Source: Exiguobacterium sp. KRL4
GTDB lineage: Bacteria > Bacillota > Bacilli > Exiguobacteriales > Exiguobacteriaceae
DNA: 64,000 bases
Direction: 5' to 3'
Assembly: GCF_001870785.1 (NCBI RefSeq)
Contig: NZ_MOLV01000002.1
Span: 78,681-142,680 of the forward strand
Part shown: positions 45,939-54,153 of the stretch, piece after piece
Layout: every line of letters starts with the position of its first letter
Numbering within the stretch: the stretch's first letter is position 1
The notes under the pieces: model-generated
Database searches by the model: none
Seen by the model: only the letters and a program-made list of their open reading frames with translations
What the model was told of the DNA's origin: nothing
Translations under genes and position numbers: made by a program

Positions 45939-46913
45939 TTAGAGTAAATCTTTTAATTCGTCAAACGCGTCGGCATACCGTCTCAGTGAGACTTCTTTAT
46001 ACAGGCAGGTCTTCGTCAACCGTTCATCCTTCGTCAACTCCTCGAGATAGGTCCCGAGAATAAAGCTATTGCGTAACATCGACGGGGTGATAATCCGTTT
46101 GTTGTCCGAGCGTTCATTTAACTGACGCATCATTTTCGTGATCATGACGATCGACAATTGTTTCGGGGCGTTTTTACTGTAGACCCAGCGAAAAGTCATT
46201 CGTGAGAAATCAAACGCGACGAAAAACGGATCGGTCGAATGATAGCGGGGACGAACCGGTTCCGGAATCGTTTTTAGATACTGTAACATCAGATCCTGAT
46301 CGTCACGTTCGAGGTGTAGCAGGTAAGCATTGCCGAGCCGGTCGTGGACCGTCATCTCGCGTTGTGCGAAATTCAAATCCTGCATCTTCAGACCGATGAT
46401 GTGATGAACCCGAAGGCCGTAACGGTAGAAGAGCCGTAAAATCAACTCGTTGCGGTCGATCAAATAGGGACGGGCGACGAGTTGATGATCGGTCAATCCC
46501 CGGTCGGACCGGTTCGTCCGGATCAGTTGTTCGTATTCAGCCAGCGAGGCGACGTGACCCGGTGTCAATTCATGGGACGGTTGGGCGTACTCGATTAGCT
46601 TTGCCTTCGTTTGACGGATTTGATAGTTGACTTGGTTGAGGACACTGACAATCCGGGCGACGGTCGCTTGCTGGTACAGTTTTTCTTCGATCAAGTACTC
46701 ATTGATGAACGTTTTCCATGTCTCAAGCGGAATCGCCTTGAAGTCGTCGATCGTCTCGAGCGGTTGATCGACCTCGGTCATGTACCGGTGGATATCAATC
46801 AAATCGTAGCGGTAACGACGGATCGTCGAGTCTTGTCTGCCGCTCGCGCTGAGGAAAAATAAATACCGTTCAATGAATTCCGGTAAGGTGTAGTCGAGTC
46901 GTTCTCGTGCCAT
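45939..46913 (-). CDS. Tyrosine-recombinase-like protein with degenerate active site
   Basis: A 324-residue protein with an N-terminal SAM-like core-binding domain (about 8-105) and a C-terminal phage-integrase-type domain. Arg I is present at 168 in 'YGLRVHHIIGL', Arg II at 281 in 'ITPSMLRNSF' and the candidate Tyr at 313 in 'LRRYADAF'. The two conserved His positions of the HxxRH box read Ser 278 and Asn 282. The fold is kept while chemistry may be lost, or altered. No attachment repeats or other phage genes surround it; it sits alone between hfq and hflX. Similar degenerate integrases are known in Bacillales. Confidence 0.72.
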   Translation of the reverse strand: MARERLDYTLPEFIERYLFFLSASGRQDSTIRRYRYDLIDIHRYMTEVDQPLETIDDFKAIPLETWKTFINEYLIEEKLYQQATVARIVSVLNQVNYQIRQTKAKLIEYAQPSHELTPGHVASLAEYEQLIRTNRSDRGLTDHQLVARPYLIDRNELILRLFYRYGLRVHHIIGLKMQDLNFAQREMTVHDRLGNAYLLHLERDDQDLMLQYLKTIPEPVRPRYHSTDPFFVAFDFSRMTFRWVYSKNAPKQLSIVMITKMMRQLNERSDNKRIITPSMLRNSFILGTYLEELTKDERLTKTCLYKEVSLRRYADAFDELKDLL

Positions 46914-46979
46914 AACGGACCTCCTGTAGGATGACTTTCTTTCATCATAAACCGAACGGATGTTTCCTGTCCAAAAAAG

Positions 46980-47008
46980 TTCAGAGGACAGAGTGCATGT
47001 GGTATGAT
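46980..47008 (+). promoter_or_regulatory. Probable promoter of hflX
   Basis: TTCAGA (46980-46985), 17-base spacer, TATGAT (47003-47008), 40 bases before the hflX start. Confidence 0.5.
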
Positions 47009-47048
47009 TAGGGACGCAGAATGTCTTTATTTTGAAAGGAATGATTTT

Positions 47049-48290
47049 ATGTCAGAACGCGTCATCGTCGTCGGTTGTCAGCTCCCCGGTGTACCAGATC
47101 ATATCTATGCAGAATCGGTCGCGGAGCTTGAAGCACTCGTTACGACTGCGCACGCCGTCGTGGTAGGGCGACTCGATCAGAAACGCCAATCGATCGATCG
47201 CCGTACGTTTATCGGAAAAGGGAAGGTCGAGGAACTCGTTGCGTTAGCAGAGGAACTCGAACCGGATTTAATTATTTTTAATGCTGAAGTGACACCGGGA
47301 CAGATGAAAAACATCCGGATTGCCCTCGAAGATCCGGAATCCATCAAACTGATTGACCGGACGCAGCTGATTTTAGATATCTTTGCTGGTCGCGCCCAGT
47401 CACGGGAAGGGAAACTGCAAGTCGAGCTCGCTCAAATGAGTTACTTGTTACCCCGTCTGAGTGGACAAGGGACCCAGTTATCACGACTCGGTGGCGGAAT
47501 CGGGACACGTGGTCCCGGTGAATCAAAACTTGAGACCGACCGCCGGCACATTCGTCGTCGTGTTGATGAAATCAAGAAACAGCTCGAAACATCCGTCGCC
47601 CACCGCGCCCGGTACCGGGAACGCCGGAAGGAAAACCAGACGTTCCAAATCGCACTCGTCGGGTATACGAATGCCGGGAAATCGACGATTTTTAATCGAT
47701 TGACGCATGCCGATACGTACGAAAAAAATGAATTGTTCGCGACGCTTGATCCGTTGACACGTCAGTTTGATTTGCCGGAAGGCGGTCAGATTCTTCTGAC
47801 GGATACCGTCGGATTCATTCAAGACTTGCCAACGAAACTGATTGCCGCGTTCCGCTCGACGCTTGAAGAAGTCCTCGAAGCGGACTTGATCATCCATGTC
47901 ATCGATGCATCAAGCGAGCATTATCTCAATCAGATGCAGACGACAAACGATGTCCTGGATGAGCTCGGTGCCGGTGACATTCCGCAACTCGAGGTCTTTA
48001 ATAAAAAAGACCAGTTGACGGACTTGTTCACAGGTGGGAAATTATTGATTTCAGCACTGGATCCGGCGGATATCGAACGCTTGACGGTCGAAATCGAAAA
48101 AGCGATCAGTGAGATTCTCGAATACCTCGAGATCCGGATTCCGGTCGAAGCATTTGTCCATTACAATCCGGCAAAAGAAGTGATGATGAATTTAAAAGAA
48201 GAGTATGAAGAGGACGGGTCCGTGATCTTAAAAGGATTTTTACGTAAAGACACACGACTGTACTCGACATTGAAAAAATACGAGGTGTAA
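47049..48290 (+). CDS. hflX: GTPase HflX (ribosome-associated)
   Basis: A 413-residue GTPase that splits stalled or idle 70S ribosomes. The N-terminal glycine-rich HflX domain has 'PRLSGQGTQLSRLGGGIGTRGPGE'-like character (about 140-165), followed by a coiled coil. The G domain has G1 'GYTNAGKST', G3 'DTVGFIQDLP' and G4 'NKKD'. RBS AAAGGA before ATG 47049. It lies eight bases upstream of the ynbB-like gene, as in B. subtilis (ynbA-ynbB). Confidence 0.95.
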   Translation: MSERVIVVGCQLPGVPDHIYAESVAELEALVTTAHAVVVGRLDQKRQSIDRRTFIGKGKVEELVALAEELEPDLIIFNAEVTPGQMKNIRIALEDPESIKLIDRTQLILDIFAGRAQSREGKLQVELAQMSYLLPRLSGQGTQLSRLGGGIGTRGPGESKLETDRRHIRRRVDEIKKQLETSVAHRARYRERRKENQTFQIALVGYTNAGKSTIFNRLTHADTYEKNELFATLDPLTRQFDLPEGGQILLTDTVGFIQDLPTKLIAAFRSTLEEVLEADLIIHVIDASSEHYLNQMQTTNDVLDELGAGDIPQLEVFNKKDQLTDLFTGGKLLISALDPADIERLTVEIEKAISEILEYLEIRIPVEAFVHYNPAKEVMMNLKEEYEEDGSVILKGFLRKDTRLYSTLKKYEV

Positions 48291-48297
48291 TCTAATC

Positions 48298-49575
48298 ATG
48301 TTTTCGGAGTTAACGCATTATGAAACGATCCGTCCGTTTGTCGAACGGGCGGAAGAAAAAATCGCACCAGGAATCAAACAGGCGCAACAAGTCGCGGAAC
48401 AGAATCAGTTCCGCGTCTTAAACGCGTTTCGTCAGCATAAAGTCAGTGATTTCCACTTCATGCCGTCGACCGGTTATGGCTACAACGATGAAGGACGCGA
48501 CAATCTCGAACGGATCTATGCATCGGTCTTTGGGGCGGAAGCCGGACTGTGCCGGGCACAAATCATCAGCGGCACTCATGCCATCGGGATCGCGTTATTT
48601 GGTCTCTTGTTGCCGGGCGACGAACTGTTGTACATCACCGGTAAGCCATACGATACGTTGGAAGAAATCGTCGGGATCCGCGGTGACGGCCGCGGCTCGT
48701 TAAAAGAACTCGGTGTCACGTATGACGTCGTCGAGATGAAACAGGCGGAGACGATTGATCTTGAGGCCGTGCTCGCCCGGATCACGGACAAGACGAAGGT
48801 CGTCGGCATCCAGCGTTCAAAAGGGTATGCGACACGCCGGAGCTTGCCGGTCGCAGAAATCGGTCAAGCGATTGAAGCCATCAAGGCGCAACATCCGCAC
48901 GTCATCGTCTTCGTCGACAACTGTTACGGCGAATTCGTTGAAACGATCGAACCGACCCATGTCGGAGCGGATTTGATGGCCGGCTCACTGATCAAGAATC
49001 CGGGTGGCGGACTCGCGAAGACAGGCGGTTATCTCGTCGGACGCCGGGATTTGATTGAACGGGCGTCGTTCCGAATGACGACACCGGGAATCGGTGCGGA
49101 GGCCGGTCCGTCGCTTTATTCGCTGCAGGACATGTATCAAGGGTTCTTCATGGCCCCGCATACGGTCAGTCAGGCACTGATGGGGGCGATGTTCACCTCG
49201 AGCATGATGGAACAGTTCGGATTCGATACAGAACCGCACTATGCAGCAGAACGGACGGATTTGATCCAGGCGGTCTCTTTCCATGCACCGGAGCCGATGA
49301 TTGCCTTTTGTCAGGCGATTCAAGCGGCGTCCCCCGTCAATGCCCAAGCCTTGCCGATTCCGGATTATATGCCGGGATATGCAGATGATGTCATCATGGC
49401 AGCCGGAACGTTCATTCAAGGTTCATCAATTGAGTTATCGGCAGACGGTCCGATCCGGGCGCCGTATACAGCGTATGTCCAAGGTGGATTGACCTACAGC
49501 CACGTCAAGATTGCCATCGTCTCTGCCGTCAATCAACTGATGGAACAACAATTGATTCAACCGCAACAGGTTTAA
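48298..49575 (+). CDS. ynbB: Methionine gamma-lyase-like PLP enzyme (YnbB, aluminium-resistance family)
   Basis: A 425-residue fold-type I PLP enzyme of the YnbB/'aluminium resistance' family: 'RVLNAFRQHKVSDFHF', 'SGTHAIGIALFGLLLPGDELLY', 'FVDNCYGEFVE' and the PLP lysine in 'GSLIKNPGGGLAKTGGYL'. The family's reaction is not established; gamma-lyase-type chemistry is inferred from the fold. It sits between hflX and glnR in B. subtilis too. The ribosome site GAGGTG overlaps the end of hflX. Confidence 0.9.
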   Translation: MFSELTHYETIRPFVERAEEKIAPGIKQAQQVAEQNQFRVLNAFRQHKVSDFHFMPSTGYGYNDEGRDNLERIYASVFGAEAGLCRAQIISGTHAIGIALFGLLLPGDELLYITGKPYDTLEEIVGIRGDGRGSLKELGVTYDVVEMKQAETIDLEAVLARITDKTKVVGIQRSKGYATRRSLPVAEIGQAIEAIKAQHPHVIVFVDNCYGEFVETIEPTHVGADLMAGSLIKNPGGGLAKTGGYLVGRRDLIERASFRMTTPGIGAEAGPSLYSLQDMYQGFFMAPHTVSQALMGAMFTSSMMEQFGFDTEPHYAAERTDLIQAVSFHAPEPMIAFCQAIQAASPVNAQALPIPDYMPGYADDVIMAAGTFIQGSSIELSADGPIRAPYTAYVQGGLTYSHVKIAIVSAVNQLMEQQLIQPQQV

Positions 49576-49637
49576 AAAATTAGCTTGATGTGAAAAGACC
49601 TCTGTTACCCCAAGTCGTCTGACTTGTAAGAAAGTCA

Positions 49638-49688
49638 TGTTAACTTTCCTTACATCTCTTGACAACTTGCCTTACAGAGGTTTATTCT
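49638..49688 (+). promoter_or_regulatory. GlnR operator and sigma-A promoter of glnRA
   Basis: TGTTAACTTTCCTTACA (49638-49654) fits the GlnR/TnrA box TGTNA-N7-TNACA exactly. It is followed by TTGACA (49659-49664), an 18-base spacer and TATTCT (49683-49688). The operator thus abuts the -35. Further CTTACA/TGTAAG motifs at 49625-49630 and 49671-49676 may be additional half-sites. Confidence 0.82.
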
Positions 49689-49716
49689 CATGAAGTAAGG
49701 AAAAAGGAGGAACGAA

Positions 49717-50115
49717 ATGGCAGACTTATCACGACAGTCCAAGCCACTATTTCCCATCGGAGTCGTTCAAGAGTTGACCGCGTTATCTGCCCGACAAATC
49801 CGATATTATGAAGAACAGGGATTGATCAAGCCGGAGCGGACAGAGACGAAACGTCGCCTCTATTCGTTTAACGATGTCGATCGTTTGCTGTCGATCAAGG
49901 AATATTTGGATCAGGGACTAAATATCGCAGGGATCAAGATGATTTTTGATAATGATCTCGTCAAACGGGAACGTGTTGCGGAAACCGTCGTCAAGACGCG
50001 TCCGGAATTATCTGATGGCGAACTGTATAAACTCCTGAAAAATGAATTGAAGGAAGCAGGGCGACATGGAAAAACGTCACTCATCCAAGGTGAGCTCGGA
50101 CGATTTTTCAAGTAA
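49717..50115 (+). CDS. glnR: Glutamine synthetase repressor GlnR (MerR family)
   Basis: A 132-residue MerR-type regulator. The N-terminal winged helix has 'TALSARQIRYYEEQGLIKPERTETKRRLYSF'-type content (about 16-50). The C terminus 'LIQGELGRFFK' is the segment that feedback-inhibited glutamine synthetase contacts in B. subtilis. It binds its own operator upstream. RBS AAGGAGG. First gene of glnRA. Confidence 0.95.
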   Translation: MADLSRQSKPLFPIGVVQELTALSARQIRYYEEQGLIKPERTETKRRLYSFNDVDRLLSIKEYLDQGLNIAGIKMIFDNDLVKRERVAETVVKTRPELSDGELYKLLKNELKEAGRHGKTSLIQGELGRFFK

Positions 50116-50160
50116 GCACTTGTTACCATATAAAAAAGAACCGGAGAGGGGATTTGTCAC

Positions 50161-51507
50161 ATGACACGTCGCATCATTACACGAGAAGACATTATGAAAA
50201 TCGCTAAAGCTGAGGATGTACGTTTTATTCGTTTGCAGTTCACAGATATCCTCGGTACGATCAAGAACGTTGAAATTCCAGTAAGCCAATTGGAAAAAGC
50301 ACTTGATAATAAAATGATGTTCGATGGTTCGTCAATCGAAGGATTCGTCCGGATTGAAGAATCAGATATGTATCTCTTCCCAGACCTCAACACATGGGTT
50401 GTCTTCCCATGGACAGAAGATGGAACTGGTAAAGTCGCACGTCTCATCTGTGACATCTATAATCCGGATGGCACACCGTTTGCTGGAGATCCGCGTGGTC
50501 AACTCAAACGGGTACTTAAAGAAATGGAAGAGCTTGGTTTCTCTTCATTCAACGTTGGTCCTGAGCCGGAATTCTTCTTGTTCAAGAAGGATGCAAACGG
50601 TCGTCCGACACTTGAGTTAAATGACCAAGGTGGTTACTTCGACCTCGCACCAGTCGACCTCGGTGAAAACTGCCGTAAGGAAATCGTTATTGAACTTGAG
50701 AACATGGGCTTTGAAATCGAAGCATCTCACCATGAAGTCGCACCAGGACAACATGAGATTGACTTCAAATATGCCGATGCGATCACGACTGCGGATAACA
50801 TCCAAACATTCAAGCTTGTCGTTAAGACGATTGCAGCGAAACATAACCTTCACGCAACATTCATGCCGAAACCGCTTTACGGTGTCAACGGTTCAGGGAT
50901 GCATGCCAACATGTCCCTCTTCAAAGGAAACGAAAACGTCTTCTTCGATGAAGGAAACAGCAACATGCAACTGTCTGACGATGCCCGTGCCTTCACGGCA
51001 GGTATCTTGAAGCACGCCCGTGCCTTCACAGCAGTCTGTAACCCGACGGTCAACTCGTACAAACGTCTCGTCCCAGGTTATGAAGCACCTTGCTACGTCG
51101 CATGGTCAGCCCGTAACCGTTCGCCACTCGTCCGCGTACCGGCAGCACGTGGTCTCTCGACACGGATCGAAGTCCGTTCAGTCGACCCGGCAGCGAACCC
51201 GTACTTGGCACTCGCGACATTGCTTGCTTCAGGTCTTGACGGTATTAAAAACAACCTAAAAGCACCTGAACCAATCGACCGTAACATCTACGTGATGGAC
51301 AAACCAGAACGTGTCGCAAACGGCATTGATGATCTTCCGTCAACGCTCAGCCACGCACTTGAAGTTCTGAAAGCGGATGATGTCGTCATGCACGCACTTG
51401 GCGAGCACATCGCAGAGCACTTCGTGGAACTCAAAGAAATCGAATGGGATATGTTCCGGACGCAAGTCACGGAATGGGAACGCGATCAGTACATGGTCTT
51501 GTTCTAA
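50161..51507 (+). CDS. glnA: Glutamine synthetase type I
   Basis: A 448-residue GSI-alpha enzyme making glutamine from glutamate, ammonia and ATP. Motifs: '[22 protein letters not shown]', 'GPEPEFFLF', '[16 protein letters not shown]', '[11 protein letters not shown]', '[18 protein letters not shown]'. It lacks the adenylylation insert of GSI-beta, as expected for a Firmicute, and is instead regulated through GlnR and feedback. RBS GGAGAGG. Confidence 0.97.
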   Translation: MTRRIITREDIMKIAKAEDVRFIRLQFTDILGTIKNVEIPVSQLEKALDNKMMFDGSSIEGFVRIEESDMYLFPDLNTWVVFPWTEDGTGKVARLICDIYNPDGTPFAGDPRGQLKRVLKEMEELGFSSFNVGPEPEFFLFKKDANGRPTLELNDQGGYFDLAPVDLGENCRKEIVIELENMGFEIEASHHEVAPGQHEIDFKYADAITTADNIQTFKLVVKTIAAKHNLHATFMPKPLYGVNGSGMHANMSLFKGNENVFFDEGNSNMQLSDDARAFTAGILKHARAFTAVCNPTVNSYKRLVPGYEAPCYVAWSARNRSPLVRVPAARGLSTRIEVRSVDPAANPYLALATLLASGLDGIKNNLKAPEPIDRNIYVMDKPERVANGIDDLPSTLSHALEVLKADDVVMHALGEHIAEHFVELKEIEWDMFRTQVTEWERDQYMVLF

Positions 51508-51544
51508 TCCTTGTTCTAATCTAAGTATAAAAAAATGAATGAAT

Positions 51545-51599
51545 AGGCTAAGAGATGGTCAATACGCTTCTGTATTGCTTTTCTTAGCCTTATTTTTTT
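51545..51599 (+). terminator. Terminator of glnRA
   Basis: AGGCTAAGA (51545-51553)/TCTTAGCCT (51582-51590), inner CAATAC/GTATTG, then a T-rich run. Confidence 0.85.
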
Positions 51600-51616
51600 G
51601 GGGAAGGATAATGATA

Positions 51617-52399
51617 ATGAATAAACGTATTTCAATTTATGAACAGCTCAAAACCATCTTAAAACATAGAAAAGAAGAAATTATAACTCCGAATGAAATA
51701 AAGGAAGAGTTGTTTCACAAATATGGAACGAATAAAGATAGTGTGATTCTATCTGATTATTGTTACAACCGATCAAATCAAGGAATTGCTTTTAATAAAC
51801 ATTTGTTTGTGTATCTGAATCAAGGAATGTACAAATATATTGGTGAGCATGCCAACTATAGTGGCTTAATTTATGCACGTACGCGTACATCTAATAAAGA
51901 TCAAGTGGTGGGTTTGTGGAAAGACGGACAAATGAATCTTTCGATAAACTCATCATCAACTAGTATAGAAAGTCCGCAACCGCTTGAAAGTAACTATATA
52001 ATCGAACTGTTTGAAGAATATATGGATATTTTAAGATTTGAAATGAACGTACTTGGTTGTGAAGCGACAGAATTACGTCATTTAATTGGTCGATTGGGAG
52101 AGTTTTATTGCGCTATACATACTAAAGGAAAATTAGCTCATGTGACTAACCAACATGGTTTTGATGTAACGAGTAATGGAAGACGTATCAGCGTGAAGAC
52201 GACTGCTCAAAAGAGTGGCTTTGTTTCATTAAATATAAGAACTTTAAATCAATTTGATGATATTTTCATAGTGCAATTTTTAAAAAATGAATTTCATTTG
52301 TTATTTTATGCATCAAAAGATCAACTACCTAAAGGGCGGATTTACAATCAAAGGTTAGAAATTGATATATCTTCATTTAAGAAGAAACAGTTATTATGA
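51617..52399 (+). CDS. Candidate PD-(D/E)xK nuclease with N-terminal helical/winged domain
   Basis: A 260-residue protein in visibly AT-rich DNA. The N-terminal part (1 to about 90), with 'ITPNEIKEELFHKYG' and 'SDYCYNRSNQGI', resembles the winged-helix-like domain attached to several restriction-type nucleases (from memory). The C-terminal part has Glu 162 in 'GRLGEFYCA', Asp 183 in 'HGFDVTSNG' and Lys 194 in 'RISVKTT'. These are spaced and predicted as in a PD-(D/E)xK core, with Ser at the acidic position before the Lys. Function as a restriction or phage-defence nuclease is inference. No methyltransferase is adjacent. ATG 51617 fits GGGGAAGGA better than ATG 51611. Confidence 0.6.
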   Translation: MNKRISIYEQLKTILKHRKEEIITPNEIKEELFHKYGTNKDSVILSDYCYNRSNQGIAFNKHLFVYLNQGMYKYIGEHANYSGLIYARTRTSNKDQVVGLWKDGQMNLSINSSSTSIESPQPLESNYIIELFEEYMDILRFEMNVLGCEATELRHLIGRLGEFYCAIHTKGKLAHVTNQHGFDVTSNGRRISVKTTAQKSGFVSLNIRTLNQFDDIFIVQFLKNEFHLLFYASKDQLPKGRIYNQRLEIDISSFKKKQLL

Positions 52400-52571
52400 T
52401 AAAAAAACAAATGCTCTATTTTTCAAACATATATTTATTTGAAATACTAATTATAAAATTTTAGATTATACATAGAAAAAGTAAGAGTGATGTCAAATAA
52501 AATTATATATAGTAAACTTTACAGAATAAAAATAGAAGATTGGAGTTTTTTTATCTAAGAAGGCATTTCGA
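52400..52571. other. AT-rich intergenic stretch, no gene seen
   Basis: Very AT-rich DNA after the nuclease gene, ending abruptly at normal composition near 52570. No credible open frame, hairpin terminator or repeat was found. Confidence 0.6.
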
Positions 52572-52783
52572 ATGAAAAAGGCTTACGTGGGAAAAGAAAT
52601 CACCGTCTAGTTGATCCTGAAGTCTGTATCCATTCCGGTTACTGTGTCAAGAGTCTGCCGACCGTCTTTGATGTCAAGAAACGTCCGTGGATTGAATCAG
52701 GAGGGGCACCTGTCGAAGACGTGATACGGGTCGTCGACGGATGTCCGAGTGGCGCCTTATCCTACGAACGAAGGAAAACCTGA
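52572..52783 (+). pseudogene. Frameshifted YjdI-like (4Fe-4S) mono-cluster protein remnant
   Basis: The start ATGAAAAAGGC gives 'KKAYVGKEITV' and then an immediate stop (TAG at 52608). A neighbouring frame then continues as 'DPEVCIHSGYCVKSLPTVFDVKKRPWI' and 'VVDGCPSGALSYERRKT', ending at 52783. These are the two halves of a YjdI-type divergent 4Fe-4S mono-cluster protein (Cys ligands in C-x5-C and D-G-C-P-S-G), joined by a frameshift near 52605. The stop overlaps the start of the next remnant. Confidence 0.75.
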
Positions 52784-52876
52784 TGGAATTGAAACGCAAA
52801 CATCAAAAGATTGAGGCCTACATCGACAATCCAGGAGTTTGAGCAGACACCGCACTACGCGGACGTGTCGGCTTAA
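52783..52876 (+). pseudogene. Internally deleted YjdJ-like GNAT acetyltransferase remnant
   Basis: ATG 52783 overlaps the previous stop, as in coupled yjdI-yjdJ pairs. It gives 'MELKRKHQKIEAYIDNPGV' and stops at once. In the frame next to it, 'EFEQTPHYADVSA' ends with TAA at 52874-52876 and looks like the C terminus of a YjdJ-type GNAT protein. The middle, normally about 60 or more residues with the acetyl-CoA site, is gone. Identification rests on the gene pair context and short end matches. Confidence 0.55.
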
Positions 52877-52908
52877 TGAAGGAATGACCTGAACGTGGCA
52901 CTTGAGAC

Positions 52909-52953
52909 AGACGAGGGTAGCAGATTTTAAATCCGCTACCCTCGTCTTTTTTT
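52909..52953 (+). terminator. Strong terminator after the remnant pair
   Basis: GACGAGGGTAGC (52910-52921)/GCTACCCTCGTC (52935-52946), then seven Ts. Confidence 0.9.
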
Positions 52954-52979
52954 GTGTGATCATTTGTTTCACGCGACTT

Positions 52980-53306
52980 CTATATCAGAAAGCGGATCAA
53001 CGCCATTGACAGGACCCCGGTGATGACGGTGAAAGAAAGACTTTTACTTGTCAGTGCGATGAGGATCGTCGGGATCGAAGCTGCAAGGTGGAGAAACGAA
53101 AGACTTGGGTAATCACTGTTTTGTGCGACTAATAAGTTTTGGAAAAACAACGCACTTAGCAAACAAATCGGGATGAACGACAACCAATCGGTCAACAGAC
53201 GGGGTAATGTCAGACCATGCATCAAAAGAAACGGTAAAATCCGTGGAATCAACGTAACGAGTCCACAGGCGGCAAAGAGCACTAATAGTTCTAAACGGAT
53301 TTCCAT
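52980..53306 (-). CDS. azlD: Branched-chain amino acid transport protein AzlD
   Basis: A 108-residue protein with four hydrophobic segments and the AzlD signature 'TLIPRILPFLLMHG' near residue 20. AzlD is the small subunit of the AzlCD exporter for branched-chain amino acids and azaleucine. Its start overlaps the end of azlC by 16 bases. Confidence 0.88.
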   Translation of the reverse strand: MEIRLELLVLFAACGLVTLIPRILPFLLMHGLTLPRLLTDWLSFIPICLLSALFFQNLLVAQNSDYPSLSFLHLAASIPTILIALTSKSLSFTVITGVLSMALIRFLI

Positions 53307-53986
53307 CGTGAGATCACTACTCCCATACTAGCGGCTGTCATCGTCGCGAATAAAACAGCGAGCTCTGGTGACAGATAACGCATCGATATGTATAACAAAA
53401 CGAAAACCATTACAAGCAGAATAGCATTTAGTACAACGCGTGATCGTTCGCTTTCAAACTGGAGATACAGTAAACCGATGAACATCGCCGTCAAGGCGAA
53501 ATCGAGTCCAAACCGTTCCGGATCAGGAAACCAACTGCCGACGAGTGCACCGAGGACAGTCGAAGCAATCCAACTGAAGTAGGCGGTCAGATTCAACCCA
53601 TGCATGAATTTGGCATCGATCGTTTGTTTTAGTGACGTATTCATGGCGACGGCAAACGATTCATCCGTCAGCAGGGCACCAATCCCAAACTGATCAAATC
53701 GATTACGGCTTGCGACTCGAGGCGCAAGCGTCATGCTCATCAGAAGATGTCGGGAATTGACGATGAAGGTCGTCAAGATGATGGCAGAAAAAGGGCTGTT
53801 TAGTAACAGTAGACTTGTAATGATGAATTGAGCAGCACCGGCATAAATCAGGATCGACATCAATCCAATCTCGAGTGGACTGAGTCCGGCAGCGCGTCCG
53901 ACGATACCGGCAGAAAAACCGATTCCGAGATAACCGAGAACGGTCGGTAGACAAGCTTTGACACCTGCTTGAAATGAACTTGCCAT
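53291..53986 (-). CDS. azlC: Branched-chain amino acid exporter AzlC
   Basis: A 231-residue membrane protein: 'LPTVLGYLGIGFSAGIVGRAAG', 'AGAAQFIITSLLLL' and 'FIVNSRHLLMSMTLAP' are the AzlC family hallmarks. It works with AzlD in exporting branched-chain amino acids. RBS GAGGGGG. No lrp/azlB-type regulator lies next to it. Confidence 0.9.
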   Translation of the reverse strand: MASSFQAGVKACLPTVLGYLGIGFSAGIVGRAAGLSPLEIGLMSILIYAGAAQFIITSLLLLNSPFSAIILTTFIVNSRHLLMSMTLAPRVASRNRFDQFGIGALLTDESFAVAMNTSLKQTIDAKFMHGLNLTAYFSWIASTVLGALVGSWFPDPERFGLDFALTAMFIGLLYLQFESERSRVVLNAILLVMVFVLLYISMRYLSPELAVLFATMTAASMGVVISRWKSV

Positions 53987-54153
53987 GTAAGGTACCCCCT
54001 CTCATTGTGATGTGTTATCAGCATAGCATCAACGAAACCGCTTGGAAATAAACTGGTCAATATTTTCATATGTTTCCTTGACATAAGTCGTGTCCATTGG
54101 TGGTAAAGAGTAAATGGTACGGCAAAAATTCGTTAGACGAAGGAGCGTTCAAG

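Noticed and set aside
45939..46913. Integrated phage or ICE around the recombinase
   Set aside because: Flanks are core genes with normal composition; no attachment repeats, structural or relaxase genes.
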